DNA of 64,000 bases. Origin: Streptomyces sp. NBC_00193. GTDB lineage: Bacteria; Actinomycetota; Actinomycetes; Streptomycetales; Streptomycetaceae. The position numbers and the translations under genes are program-made. The notes below the pieces were generated by a model, which was given only the letters and a program-made list of their open reading frames with translations, was not told the DNA's origin and made no database searches. The stretch lies in NCBI RefSeq assembly GCF_026342735.1, contig NZ_JAPEMM010000002.1, positions 1 through 64,000 of the forward strand, read 5' to 3'. Below, in pieces: positions 7,938 to 17,240 of the stretch. The number at the start of each line of letters is the position of its first letter. Position 1 is the stretch's first letter.

Positions 7938-8070
7938 GGACCTTTCGGTTCGTCGTCATGCGGTACATGGTGCCACGGCCTCGAATGGCGTCTCGAACGG
8001 ATTCGCTCGCATGGGGATTCGCCGGACGTGGAGGCGGCCTTCGTCTGATCATGTGCTCCGACCAAGGTGC

Positions 8071-9537
8071 GTGACCAAGACGAAGGCCGTGAGAGTGAGT
8101 CTTCTGCCAGATGTCGTCCGAAGGGAAGCGTTCGCGGAAGCGTCACGCTTCCGGGGCGAGTTCTACGAGTCTCTGACCGCCCGACGCGACGAGTTGTTCG
8201 AGTTGGTGGACGCGGTGCTGTGTGCGGACGGTGCGGTGAAGTCCCCGGTGGAGTTGACGCTGCTGCCCGAGCATCGTCGTGGACACGGAGCGATGTACGG
8301 CGGCCTGAACCACGGCCGGATCGACGTTGATCGGCTGCGGACGGTGCTGGCCGGGCTGCCGCTGCCCCGCTTCGACGGCGGACGCCTGGTCCTGGCAGTC
8401 GATGTGTCCCCGTGGTTGCGGTCGGACGCGCCGTGCTCGGCCGATCGGCTGTTCTGCCACGTCTATGGCCGTGCGAGGACGGCGTCGCAGTTCATCCCGG
8501 GCTGGCCCTACTCTTTCGTCGCCGTGCTGGAGCCGGGCGCCACGTCCTGGACCGCAATCCTGGACGCGGTCCGACTCGGCCCGGTCGACGACGCGACCGC
8601 GGTCACCGCCGACCAGCTCCGAGGAGTCGTTGAACGACTCATCGCCGCAGGGCAGTGGCAGGCCGAGGACCCGGCCATCGTGATCGTGAGCGATGCCGGG
8701 TATGACGTCACCCGTCTGGCGTGGGTCCTGCGTGATCTGCCGGTCGAGTTGGTGGGCCGGGTCCGCTCCGACCGCGTGATGCGTCTGCCGAAGCCGCCGC
8801 GGATGCACGGTGTCAACGGCCGGCCGCCCAAGCACGGCCCGGAGTTCCGTTTCGCCAAGCCGGAGACCTGGCCCGAGCCCGCGATCACCACAGTCACCGA
8901 CACCACCAACTACGGCAAGGCCGAAACCCAAGCGTGGGACCGGGTCCACCCCCGGCTCACCCACCGCTCCTCCTGGCTCGACCACGACGGTGAACTACCC
9001 CTGGTCGAAGGAACGCTGATGCGGTTGAAGGTCGAGCATCTATCGAAGGAACGGGATGCTCCGCCGGTGTGGTTATGGTCCTCCAAGACCGGCGCCACCC
9101 CCGACGATGTGGACCGCTTCTGGCAGGCATTTCTCCGCCGCTTCGATCTGGAACACACCTTCCGCTTCGCGAAACAGACCCTCGGCTGGACCACCCCGAA
9201 ACTCCGTACTCCCGAGGCAGCGGACCGCTGGACCTGGCTCCTGGTCGTCGCGCACACCCAGCTCCGGCTCGCACGTCCCCTCGCCGAAGACCTCCGCCGC
9301 CCCTGGGAGAAACCCGCCACATCCGACCGGCTCACCCCGGCCCGGGTCCGCCGAGGGTTCAGGAACATCCGCGCTCACCTCGCCTGCCCGGCCCGTGTTC
9401 CCAAACCCCGAGGCACCGGACCCGGACGGCCACCCGGCGCCAAGAACAAACACCGGGCACCCCGCTACGACGTCGGCAAAACCGTCAAACGCCCCGAGAC
9501 TCTCAAGGCCATCGGCAAGCCCGGAAGATCTTGGTAG
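8071..9537 (+). CDS. Transposase, NF041680 family, copy 1
   Basis: Start is GTG 8071 with AAGG 5 bases upstream; the frame is open back to 7810 but that part overlaps the accessory gene and has shadow-like composition. The 488-residue enzyme has an RNase H-like DDE core. The first Asp is in LVLAVDVSPW, the second in VIVSDAGYD, and the Glu in RRFDLEHTFRFAKQTLGW. Conserved extras include PGWPYSFVAVLE and a C-terminal GRPPGAKNK basic patch likely to bind the ends. The DDE order and long insertion before the Glu fit IS701/IS4-like relatives. No defects seen, so the copy should be active. Confidence 0.9.
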   Translation: MTKTKAVRVSLLPDVVRREAFAEASRFRGEFYESLTARRDELFELVDAVLCADGAVKSPVELTLLPEHRRGHGAMYGGLNHGRIDVDRLRTVLAGLPLPRFDGGRLVLAVDVSPWLRSDAPCSADRLFCHVYGRARTASQFIPGWPYSFVAVLEPGATSWTAILDAVRLGPVDDATAVTADQLRGVVERLIAAGQWQAEDPAIVIVSDAGYDVTRLAWVLRDLPVELVGRVRSDRVMRLPKPPRMHGVNGRPPKHGPEFRFAKPETWPEPAITTVTDTTNYGKAETQAWDRVHPRLTHRSSWLDHDGELPLVEGTLMRLKVEHLSKERDAPPVWLWSSKTGATPDDVDRFWQAFLRRFDLEHTFRFAKQTLGWTTPKLRTPEAADRWTWLLVVAHTQLRLARPLAEDLRRPWEKPATSDRLTPARVRRGFRNIRAHLACPARVPKPRGTGPGRPPGAKNKHRAPRYDVGKTVKRPETLKAIGKPGRSW

Positions 9538-9550
9538 ATAAAGAACAAGC

Positions 9551-10624
9551 TCAGTGTTGGCGGGCGTGGTGGGCTGCGCGGTCGCGCCAGTGGCAGTAGG
9601 CGGCTGCCGGGTCGGTCCAGTACTTCCAGGGGAGGCAGCCCACATAGCCGTCGATGATGCGGAACTGGCCGAGTGCGGCTTCGTAGCGCTTCTGGCGGGT
9701 CAGGAAGTAGGCCAGCAGGTGGCGGACCTCGGCGGTGTTCGGATGATCCGAGGGGGCCGCGGCGACGTCGGCGAGGGCCGCGTCGACCAGGGAGGTGAGG
9801 TGCGGGGAGCGGAAGTCGGCGCTGGTCGCGTCGGTGTCGCGGTGTTCGTACCAGGCGATCAGGGGCAGCGCGCTGAGGAGGCTGCCGAGCGGTGCGCCGG
9901 CTGCGGCCTTCTGCGCGAAGGACATGGCGCGTTCCTCCGATCCGCGCCACTTCGCGCACCAGTACTGCAAGGCCGCGTAGTGCGCGTCGTAGTGGTGCGG
10001 ATCACGGGTGGTGATCTTCTTCCAGATCTCCTGCATAGCGCTGTCGGAGTAGCCGAGGCCCAGTGCCGCCCAGATCTCGTTGATGTGGGGCGTGGGGTCG
10101 TCGGGGTTCAGGGCGGCCGCACGCGCGTTCTCCTGCGGTGCGCGGGCGAGGGTGTTGTGGAACCCGGCGAACTGCTCACGGCTGGTGTCCTTTGCCCAGT
10201 TCCCGCCGCGTTGGTGCCAGGCCAGATTGACGACAGCCTTCGCCCGCACGACCGCGACGTCGGCATCATCAGGCCCTACTGCTGCCTCCCACGCCTCCAG
10301 CCAGCTCCCGGGCAGTGCGGCCCGGTGGGAGCCGAACGTGGCCGCGTAGTGGGTCCGCAAAGCCCAGTCGCAGCGCTTCCGGCTCTCCGTCATCAGCTGT
10401 GCGGCCGGCTCCCAGCTGCCCCGGATGGCCGCGGCCGCAGCCGCCTCCAGCTCGGGAGCGGATGCTGCCCGCCGGGTGTTCTGCGCGGACTGCGGGAGAA
10501 GACCGGCCTTGCGGGCGGCACGGGATGATCCGCTGCGGTCGGCAACGTCGCCGGTGGTGCGGCGGTAGTAGATGACCGCCACCGTGATGGCGAGCGCGAT
10601 GACGACGATGCGTGTGACTTCCAC
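9551..10624 (-). CDS. TPR-like protein with N-terminal membrane anchor
   Basis: This is a 357-residue product starting at GTG 10624. A single hydrophobic helix at residues 4-20 (RIVVIALAITVAVIYYRR) anchors it, and the rest faces one side. The body is helical, with repeat-like pieces (AWEAAVGPDDADVAVVRAKA, IWKKITTRDPHHYDAHYAAL, AFFTRQ-like LAYFLTRQKRYEAALGQF) reminiscent of TPR or DUF4034 proteins that bind partners. The stop TGA lies in the CTCAG that the neighbouring IS duplicated, so the coding region survived an insertion exactly at its end, though its original 3' flank is now 2 kb away. Function unknown. Confidence 0.7.
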   Translation of the reverse strand: MEVTRIVVIALAITVAVIYYRRTTGDVADRSGSSRAARKAGLLPQSAQNTRRAASAPELEAAAAAAIRGSWEPAAQLMTESRKRCDWALRTHYAATFGSHRAALPGSWLEAWEAAVGPDDADVAVVRAKAVVNLAWHQRGGNWAKDTSREQFAGFHNTLARAPQENARAAALNPDDPTPHINEIWAALGLGYSDSAMQEIWKKITTRDPHHYDAHYAALQYWCAKWRGSEERAMSFAQKAAAGAPLGSLLSALPLIAWYEHRDTDATSADFRSPHLTSLVDAALADVAAAPSDHPNTAEVRHLLAYFLTRQKRYEAALGQFRIIDGYVGCLPWKYWTDPAAAYCHWRDRAAHHARQH

Positions 10625-10912
10625 GGCCGGAGACCTCGATAAGTAGTGATCGAAAACGATGAAGATCCTGGGAAGACCCGGCCCGCCGCCATACCCGCGA
10701 TGACGCCGGTGTTCCGCCTCGCTGCCCGGACCTACAAGGACGCGAATCGGCGGAACGGTTCAGAAGACCTGTTCCGGGACGAAGCGTTCCCTCGCCAGCT
10801 GTTCCTGGCTGTCCGGCGAGAAGGCGTGCTGCGCTCCGAGCTCGGCGGGGATCACCGGGCTGCGCCGCCTTCTCCAGATGGCTCGGAGGGCAAGGGCAGG
10901 CATCCTCGAGTG

Positions 10913-10970
10913 CCCAGGGCCCTGCAGGTGGGAGGCTGAAACGTCTGCCTCCCACCTGCAGGGCCCTGGG
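10913..10970 (-). terminator. Very long perfect hairpin (24-bp arms)
   Basis: Arms 10913-10936 and 10947-10970 are perfectly complementary around a 10-base loop. It lies 90 bases past the stop of the minus-strand pseudo-protease gene and is most likely its terminator. The remainder of 10625-11061 contains no convincing gene. Confidence 0.7.
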
Positions 10971-11061
10971 CCAGGCCCGCCGGTGGGTGGCCGGTGCCTT
11001 GTGGTGTGCCAGAAGCCTCCCCGGTCGGCGGAGCCATTCGGGGAGGCCGAGGCGGGTCCGG

Positions 11062-12723
11062 TTAGAGGGTGCCGGTGATGGTGATGTTGCCGGTGTTGCC
11101 CTTGATGCCGGTGAGAGGCACCGGTGTGGTGGGGGCCCAGGTCTTGTCCGCCCGGCGGATGGTGTGCAGGGGCTGGTTGGCGGTGGTGACGACCGCGACC
11201 TGCAGCTCACCGTTGACGTGGGTGGCGCTGACGGAGCGGGTGGTGACCTGGCCGAGGACGCTGGTCAGGGAGGTGAAGGGGTCCCAGGTGCCGTTGGCCT
11301 TGCGCATCGCGTGGTACTGGTTGGCGCCGCTGTCGGTGGAGGTGACGATGTGGGCGTCGTCGCCGACGCCGGCCATCGCGATGTAGTTGATGGGACCAGT
11401 CGCGTTGGCGGCCTGCGCGACGTCACCCCACTTGCTCCAGTTGCCTGCGGTGTTGCGGATGGTGTGGAAGGCCTTGCCGCCGCTGACGGCCGCGACCTGG
11501 AGCTGGCCTGCGACGCTGGCGGTGGCGACGGCGCTCACGGTGCCGATCGGGCCCGCGGCGGCCGCGACCTCGCCGAACGGGATCCAGTTGCCGTCGGCCT
11601 TGCGCATGGTGTGGAAGACCTTGCCGCCCGCGACGGCCAGGACGTGGAGGTCGTTGCTGATGGAGACGGTGGAGACGTCGGTGATGTCGGCCGGGGTGCT
11701 GACGACCGTGTTGATGTCGCCGAAGTCGGTCCAGGTCCCGTCGATGGAGCGGACGGTGTGGAACAGGTGACCGGCGGCGGCATCGACGCCACCCACCGCG
11801 ATGACATGGGTGTCACTGCCGACGCCACCGGCGGTCACGGCGGCGTTCTTGATGGCCCCGATCTCACTGGCCCTGGACTCGATGTCGGTGAACGCGGTCC
11901 AGGACCCGTCCGAGAGCCGCATCCCCTGGTAGATGCCCACACCGGTCTGGATGACGGCGCCTGTCTTCCAGCCGCTCGTCTGCGCCAGGATCTCCTGCTT
12001 CACCCAGCCCGCGAGGTCGTCCGTACGCGAGGCGATTGCACCGGTGCGGGTTTCGGTGGCGGGGGTGCCCAGACAGCCGCCCTGCCAGGACCGGCTGTTG
12101 ATGCCTACCAGCTCGCCCGCGCTGTTGACCAGCGGTCCGCCGGCATCACCCTGGCAGATGGCGTCGGTGCCCTTACCGGTGATAGCGAGCGTGGTGGCGT
12201 CGGAGGAGGTGGCGCTGTATGCGGCGGTGTGAACCTTCCCGGGCACCCAGTCGGCCTTCGTCCGGCCGAACCCGGCGGCAGTCAGCGCGGCATTCACGGC
12301 GGGCTGCGCAGTAGCGAGCTTGATGGGGGTGATGCTGCTGCTCGTGACGGGCCTGGACAGCTTCGCGAGCACGACGTCGCGGTTGCTGTGGGGCACGATG
12401 CTGACGACATCGAACGTACTGGTGCTCACACCGATCTTGGCTGTGGTCTTCAGCTCCGGCTTCCCCGCCACGACCGCCGCACCGGGAGTCTTCGCGAAGC
12501 AGCTGGTCGCGCTCAGAACCCAGCTCGCGTCGACGAGAACGGCCGAGCAGGTACGACCGTTGGCTTCGTCTCCGATGCTGAGCCTGGCGACATTGGTGTA
12601 CTGCCCGGCGGCGGCGGGGGTACCGACAGCTGCCAGAGCCGCACCGGCAGGGACGAGCGCGGTGGCGCCGGCAATGGTCAGGGCTGCGGCCATCAACCTG
12701 GTGCGTGGACGTATGTGAGACAT
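11062..12723 (-). CDS. Secreted S1 trypsin-like pseudo-protease with beta-propeller-like repeats
   Basis: Start is the ATG complementary to 12721-12723, with AGGA 7 bases upstream; product 553 residues. Residues 1-32 form a signal peptide ending in ALAA. Residues ~40-250 are a trypsin-like S1 domain. The TAAHC motif reads SATSC (Ser74 in place of the catalytic His), the Asp is kept (RDVVLAKL, Asp116), and GDSGGP reads CQGDAGGPL (Ala194 in place of the nucleophile). It should therefore fold but not cut. Residues ~270-553 are five or six ~55-residue repeats with WxxFGxV and AFHTIR-type strands, like tectonin or PLL-type beta-propellers that bind sugars. Probably an extracellular binding protein. 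Confidence 0.85.
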   Translation of the reverse strand: MSHIRPRTRLMAAALTIAGATALVPAGAALAAVGTPAAAGQYTNVARLSIGDEANGRTCSAVLVDASWVLSATSCFAKTPGAAVVAGKPELKTTAKIGVSTSTFDVVSIVPHSNRDVVLAKLSRPVTSSSITPIKLATAQPAVNAALTAAGFGRTKADWVPGKVHTAAYSATSSDATTLAITGKGTDAICQGDAGGPLVNSAGELVGINSRSWQGGCLGTPATETRTGAIASRTDDLAGWVKQEILAQTSGWKTGAVIQTGVGIYQGMRLSDGSWTAFTDIESRASEIGAIKNAAVTAGGVGSDTHVIAVGGVDAAAGHLFHTVRSIDGTWTDFGDINTVVSTPADITDVSTVSISNDLHVLAVAGGKVFHTMRKADGNWIPFGEVAAAAGPIGTVSAVATASVAGQLQVAAVSGGKAFHTIRNTAGNWSKWGDVAQAANATGPINYIAMAGVGDDAHIVTSTDSGANQYHAMRKANGTWDPFTSLTSVLGQVTTRSVSATHVNGELQVAVVTTANQPLHTIRRADKTWAPTTPVPLTGIKGNTGNITITGTL

Positions 12724-12802
12724 GATTTTCCTAGGGTTTTCTGCGGGCGAGAACGGGCGGCAGGCGCCGGGTACGGTGGGCCGCCGATGGCTGCGGGATG
12801 GT

Positions 12803-13309
12803 TCAGCCGGTAATGCGGAGCTCGACCAAGGTGGAGCGCTTGTTGCCGGACGTCGCATCGCCTTCGCCCACAGGGGTCACAGCGTTCTTGGGCACGTTGA
12901 CCGTTTTGGTCGGCTCTCCGGTCGTGGTGAGCTGGGCCTGCAGGGCGACGTTCTCGGTCCAGATGCCGTATGCGGCGGGGATCTCCAGCGTGAGGTAGGC
13001 GCCGGTGCCCAACGAGTCGAAGCAGTAGTTACGACCGGCATCGACGAGGCTCTCGACCTTGACGTCCCACGGCTTCGCGCAGTCCACCAGCAGGAGCCGA
13101 CCGTCACCTCGCTTGAGCTTGATGCCCTGTTCCGCCTCGATCTGGGCAGCGTTGGGGTACGCGAGGCTCTCAATCGCGTACGGCATCACCTCCGCAGCTG
13201 GGGCCGCCGGGGCAGCAGAGGACTGACGCGCCGTGGCCAGTGCGGCCGCTCCAGCGACTACAGCAAGTGACATGAGCATGGCGGCAAGCGCCCTAGGAGT
13301 GCGAAGCAT
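12803..13309 (-). CDS. Small secreted protein of unknown function
   Basis: This 168-residue protein starts at the ATG complementary to 13307-13309, with GGAAG about 9 bases upstream. Residues 1-33 are a signal peptide (LAAMLMSLAVVAGAAALATA). The mature part has two Cys residues (LLLVDCAKPW and GRNYCFDSLG), likely a disulfide, and beta-strand patterns near its end (AYLTLEIPAAYGIWTENVA). No enzyme motif is seen. It lies upstream of, and in the same direction as, the pseudo-protease gene (79 bases apart), so both may be one secreted unit. Confidence 0.7.
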   Translation of the reverse strand: MLRTPRALAAMLMSLAVVAGAAALATARQSSAAPAAPAAEVMPYAIESLAYPNAAQIEAEQGIKLKRGDGRLLLVDCAKPWDVKVESLVDAGRNYCFDSLGTGAYLTLEIPAAYGIWTENVALQAQLTTTGEPTKTVNVPKNAVTPVGEGDATSGNKRSTLVELRITG

Positions 13310-13621
13310 CACGAACGTTCTTCCTTCAAAAAAGGGACATCTAGCCCAGACCGCCCAACATAAGGGGCGGGTAAGCCAGTTGGATGAACTTACCAGTACG
13401 ATCACGCTGCAGGGCGTTGGGACAGTTCGCTTTTGCGACTTCATCACCTGTCAGATCACATGCACTGCATGCCGAAAGGCTTGTCAGGTGTTAGATCTCA
13501 CAGCTCGATGACCCAGTCATCCGCTCCGCCCCTTGGAGACTCGTTAGAGCGCAAGATCATTCACTGATCACGATTGCGATGTCACCAAGAGCCTCACACC
13601 CCCTACACGAAGAAGAAGTCC
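13310..13621. promoter_or_regulatory. Divergent intergenic region
   Basis: This 312-bp gap separates the small secreted-protein gene (minus) from the ALF-repeat toxin gene (plus) and must hold both promoters. It is visibly less GC-rich than its neighbours. I could not assign -10/-35 boxes with confidence. Confidence 0.4.
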
Positions 13622-16600
13622 GTGAGAATAGGCTGGCGCCCCCTCGGCGCTACTAAGACAGCGCCGAGCGGTGCATGGACACGCAGAGTGCGCACCGCAA
13701 CGGCGGCAGCACTGCCCCTGGCGCTCGTCACCGGAGTGATCGGTGCGACTCCCTCCGTCGCCAGCGAGGCCGGCCAGTTGCCCCTCCTGAGCCCACGTGG
13801 TCGGGTAGTGGAACTGTGGATTGTGGGCCGGCCCGCGGTGAAGGCGGCAGCCGAAGCCGCTTTGACTGGCACGGACGACGACGTAAACCGGTTCCTCACC
13901 CTGGAGAAGGGGCTCAGCGAACGCGCCGACCGGGCTGATGGCTTCAGCATCGTTAGTGTCGGCGGTAGCTCTGTTCGACAGGCAGCAACAGCGGCACTAG
14001 CTGCGAACAACGCCGAGACCCTTCGCACCTTCCTGGTTCAGGGCTGGCAAGCTCCCCTGGCCCAGGACCGCAGGGTCGAGGCCCTCTCGGTCATGAGCAC
14101 CAGCGGTACTGGTGTGAAGGACGCCGGGACGAAGGCGCTGGCTGGTTCGCCCGAGGACGTGCGCATCTTCTTGGAGGAGACTCAGCACGCGGCACGGCGT
14201 ACGGACAACCGTGTGCAGGTCATGTCCCTGATCAGCGTCGGAGGCCCCAATGTTCGGGCTGCCGCCGTCATCGCGCTGAAAGGTACGCCCGAGGATGTCC
14301 AGGAATTCCTGGACGTCGGACAGTACGTAGCACGTAACCGGGATCAGGAACACGCGACGGTCTCTGAGCTGGCTCGACAGGCAGAGCAAGCCGGCGCCCA
14401 GGCTGCTCGTTCCACGCAGCTGGCCAAGGACACCTCGGCTAGTGCCGTAGAAGCCGCAAGGCTTGCCAAGGAAGCGGCGCAGCGTGCGGCGAAGGAGACC
14501 GAGCTCGCCCGCAACGATGCACTCAAGGCCGCGGCTTCGGCGGCCACAGCCGCCGAGGCCGCGCGCGATGCCGCCACCGCGGCGCGGCGGGCCATCAGCG
14601 CGGCCAAGGCCGCGAATCTCGCAGCCCGTGTCGCCTCCAGCGCCGCGGCACAGGCCTCTGCTGCTGCCATTGGTGCATCGAACGCGGCGACCCGAGCCTT
14701 CCAAGCCGCCCAGGACGCTTGGGGTGACGAGGGCAAGGCAGCAGACGCGCGGAAGCTTGCAGATGAGGCGGACCGCGCAGCGGACGCGGCCGACATGTCC
14801 GCCCAAGCCCTCCGCACGGCTACCGACGCCGCTGCGGCCTCGGAAACCGCGGCGACCGCCGCCCAGGGAGCAGCCGGCAACGCTCTGACAGCAGCCGACG
14901 AAGCCGACAAGGCCGACTCCTTCGCTGAGGCCGCAGGCGTCAACTCGCACGAGGCACGCCGGGCAGCCGACGAAGCCCGGCGTCACGCCAACGAGGCCAA
15001 GCGCGCCGCAGGAGCCGCAGTGACCCTGGCCCGCAGGGCCAGGAACGCGGCCAACGACGCCGGAGCAGCTGCGACGTCCGCCGCCGACCACGCACGCAAG
15101 GCAGCCAAGGAAGCACGCCGAGCCGCCGACCACGCCGGAGAGGCAGCGCAAGCAGCCGCCGAATCCCGCAAACACGCCGCCGACGCGCAGGCAGCGGCCA
15201 CCACCGCTACGAACGCGGTAACCCAAGCTCAGGCTGCACACCAACTTGTCCTCGACACCGAGGCAGAAGACCGTGCCAGCAGGACCGCAGCAGCCATCGA
15301 AGTCGCCACGGACTTCAAACAGACAACCGACGATCTGCAGGTCACTGCCAACCAGACGATCGACAACCGCAGCAAGGTCGACGCGGAAGGCACACGCCTG
15401 AGCGACGAAGCGGCCAAGCCCGACGTAGACGTGAAGAACCTCGCCACCCAGGGCCGCAAGTTCGCCCTGACTATGACGCAGAACCGCGGTCCCTGGTCCA
15501 AGCAGGCGGCACTCGAAGCCCTCGGCGGAACCGATGCAGAAGTCCGCGACTACCTGCGCACCCGATGGAAGCGCGCCTCACAGGATGACGACCGCACCCT
15601 CGTCGAGCGAATCGCCGACTCTGACGAGCAGCCCGAAGCGGTTCGCACCGCTGCGACAGCGGCACTGACGAAAACCTCGGACCAAGTCACCGCGTTCCTG
15701 CGGTCGGGTCAGTACGAAGCGGCCCGGACCGAGAACCGCGTAAAGATCCTCCAGATCATGTCGGTCGGCGGCACAGCCGTAGACGAGGCCGGCAAAAAGG
15801 CCCTGGAAACAGACACCGCTGAATCACTGCTGGGCTTCCTCAACCGGGGCCAGTACGAAGCACAAGCTGCCGACGACCGCGTCACCGCCACGAGCAGGCT
15901 CAGCACAGGTGGGGCAGAGACCAAGGCCGAAGCCAGGGTAGCCCTCGCGGGTCCGCCGGCCCTCGTGCACGACTTCGTGCAGCAGGGGCAGTTCACAGCC
16001 AAGTACAAAGACGACCTGGCCGACACCCATAACCGGCAGATCGAACGCCTCATCGCCGATGCCTCCGGAATCGCCTCCACCGCCAAAGCCAACGCTTGGA
16101 AGGCGGCACAATTCGCCGCTGTAGCTAACAAGGAAGAGGCCGCCGCGAAGGACGCCGAGAAGAGGGCAGCAGAATCTTCTGCTGACGCAGATGCCTACGC
16201 GGCAGCCGCGAAGAAATCAGCGGATGCCGCAGCGTCCTCTGCAACCAAGGCCGAAGCCTCGGCCGACAGCGCCCGAGGCGCTGCAGAAAAGGCAGCGCAG
16301 GACGCCACCGACGCGGAAGTATCAGCTCAGCTTGCCCTCAGTTCGTACTCCTGGGCTCGGGGATCCGCCGTCATGGCCAACCAGTCCGCCGACGACGCCT
16401 ACGACGCAGCGATATCGGCAGGCAAAGAAGCCAAGGCGGCAGAAGACGCTAAATGGAGTGCATTCAACTCCTACACGGCTCTCTACCGACGCGAATACGA
16501 AGCCCGCCTAAGCGCGGAAGAACAACGCCTTCGTGCGCAAGCGAAGAAGATCAAGGAGGAAAAGGAGTACCAATGCACCCCTGGTGCAGCCATCGCCTGC

Positions 16601-17239
16601 GCCCTCTTCGCTGACGACGACCAGACAGTCACCTATTCGGCATACTCCCAAGGAATGATGTTGGCGTCGGGAGCCCAAGGTGGCATCGACTGCTACAACA
16701 CTCTCAACATCAAAACCTGCGCCATAGCCGCAGTGGCTTTTGTCCCGCTGCCTGTCGGAAAAGCAGCGGCCCTATTCGCTCGAGGACTTCGTGCAGGACG
16801 AGCTGGCACCGAAGCTGCCGCAGCCACATCATTTGCCTTCACGGGAACCGGGGCAGCTGTCGAGTCATTCGCCGCAAGCAGAGGCGGATGGGCCACAGCT
16901 TCCGTCTGGGATACAATCCACGCCACGCAGCCGACGTACCCAGGAACAATTCTACCGCGTTCGTTCACAGTCAAGCTGCCGTCGCAGCGAGAGCTCTGGG
17001 TGCACGGGAATGGCTCTAAGCATATATTCGAGGAAACTCAGCGCGCAGGGTCGGGATACATGCAGAAATACAAGACCGACGAACTACTAACCAGCATGAT
17101 CCGCGCCCTCGATGCCGCATACAAGGACGGAATTCAGTACGGCGCGAAGGTTCTCAGCAACAATTGGGAGTTCATAGTTGACCTTCCTCGCAAAGCTGGC
17201 GACCTCCCGACACTAAAGCATGCAAGGAGACTAGGTTAA
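13622..17239 (+). CDS. Secreted ALF-repeat polymorphic toxin
   Basis: Start GTG 13622 follows an AAGAAGAAG purine run and gives a signal peptide (TATAAALPLALVTGVIGA) at about residues 24-48; product 1,205 residues. Four ALF short repeats (PF03752 type, e.g. AGTKALAGSPEDVRIFL) occupy ~70-250, followed by a long Ala/Glu/Arg coiled coil (~250-620). Four more ALF repeats lie at ~630-800, a second coiled coil at ~815-980 and a hydrophobic pre-toxin stretch at ~985-1075. The last ~115 residues (VHGNGSKHIFEE, LPRKAGDLPTLKHARR) differ in style and look like a small RNase-type toxin tip. The tip and next gene are less GC-rich than the shaft, which suggests cassette exchange. The immunity gene follows after 1 base. 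Confidence 0.8.
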   Translation: MRIGWRPLGATKTAPSGAWTRRVRTATAAALPLALVTGVIGATPSVASEAGQLPLLSPRGRVVELWIVGRPAVKAAAEAALTGTDDDVNRFLTLEKGLSERADRADGFSIVSVGGSSVRQAATAALAANNAETLRTFLVQGWQAPLAQDRRVEALSVMSTSGTGVKDAGTKALAGSPEDVRIFLEETQHAARRTDNRVQVMSLISVGGPNVRAAAVIALKGTPEDVQEFLDVGQYVARNRDQEHATVSELARQAEQAGAQAARSTQLAKDTSASAVEAARLAKEAAQRAAKETELARNDALKAAASAATAAEAARDAATAARRAISAAKAANLAARVASSAAAQASAAAIGASNAATRAFQAAQDAWGDEGKAADARKLADEADRAADAADMSAQALRTATDAAAASETAATAAQGAAGNALTAADEADKADSFAEAAGVNSHEARRAADEARRHANEAKRAAGAAVTLARRARNAANDAGAAATSAADHARKAAKEARRAADHAGEAAQAAAESRKHAADAQAAATTATNAVTQAQAAHQLVLDTEAEDRASRTAAAIEVATDFKQTTDDLQVTANQTIDNRSKVDAEGTRLSDEAAKPDVDVKNLATQGRKFALTMTQNRGPWSKQAALEALGGTDAEVRDYLRTRWKRASQDDDRTLVERIADSDEQPEAVRTAATAALTKTSDQVTAFLRSGQYEAARTENRVKILQIMSVGGTAVDEAGKKALETDTAESLLGFLNRGQYEAQAADDRVTATSRLSTGGAETKAEARVALAGPPALVHDFVQQGQFTAKYKDDLADTHNRQIERLIADASGIASTAKANAWKAAQFAAVANKEEAAAKDAEKRAAESSADADAYAAAAKKSADAAASSATKAEASADSARGAAEKAAQDATDAEVSAQLALSSYSWARGSAVMANQSADDAYDAAISAGKEAKAAEDAKWSAFNSYTALYRREYEARLSAEEQRLRAQAKKIKEEKEYQCTPGAAIACALFADDDQTVTYSAYSQGMMLASGAQGGIDCYNTLNIKTCAIAAVAFVPLPVGKAAALFARGLRAGRAGTEAAAATSFAFTGTGAAVESFAASRGGWATASVWDTIHATQPTYPGTILPRSFTVKLPSQRELWVHGNGSKHIFEETQRAGSGYMQKYKTDELLTSMIRALDAAYKDGIQYGAKVLSNNWEFIVDLPRKAGDLPTLKHARRLG

Positions 17240-17240
17240 G

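Larger units (their letters stand above)
7530..9549 (+). mobile_element. 2,020-bp insertion sequence, copy 1 (NF041680-type transposase)
   Basis: The element is bounded by perfect 16-bp inverted repeats (CTTGTTCTTTATCTAC at 7530-7545 and its complement at 9534-9549). It is flanked by a 5-bp direct duplication CTCAG (7525-7529 and 9550-9554). It carries a transposase on the plus strand and a second, oppositely oriented gene in its left part. A second copy with identical predicted proteins lies at 40996-43015, 33,466 bp away in the same orientation. The stop codon of the transposase lies within the right inverted repeat. The left duplication sits on the far side of a TPR-like gene whose stop codon is in the duplicated CTCAG. 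Confidence 0.95.

Noticed and set aside
10987..12813. 608-codon plus-strand frame over the pseudo-protease
   Set aside because: It is the mirror of a well-supported secreted protein with signal peptide and ribosome site; the plus frame is Gly/Asp/Val-rich filler.
14344..14943. Ala/Ser-rich minus-strand frame
   Set aside because: Antisense of the Ala-rich coiled coil in the ALF toxin; repeats of GCC/GGC read open on both strands.
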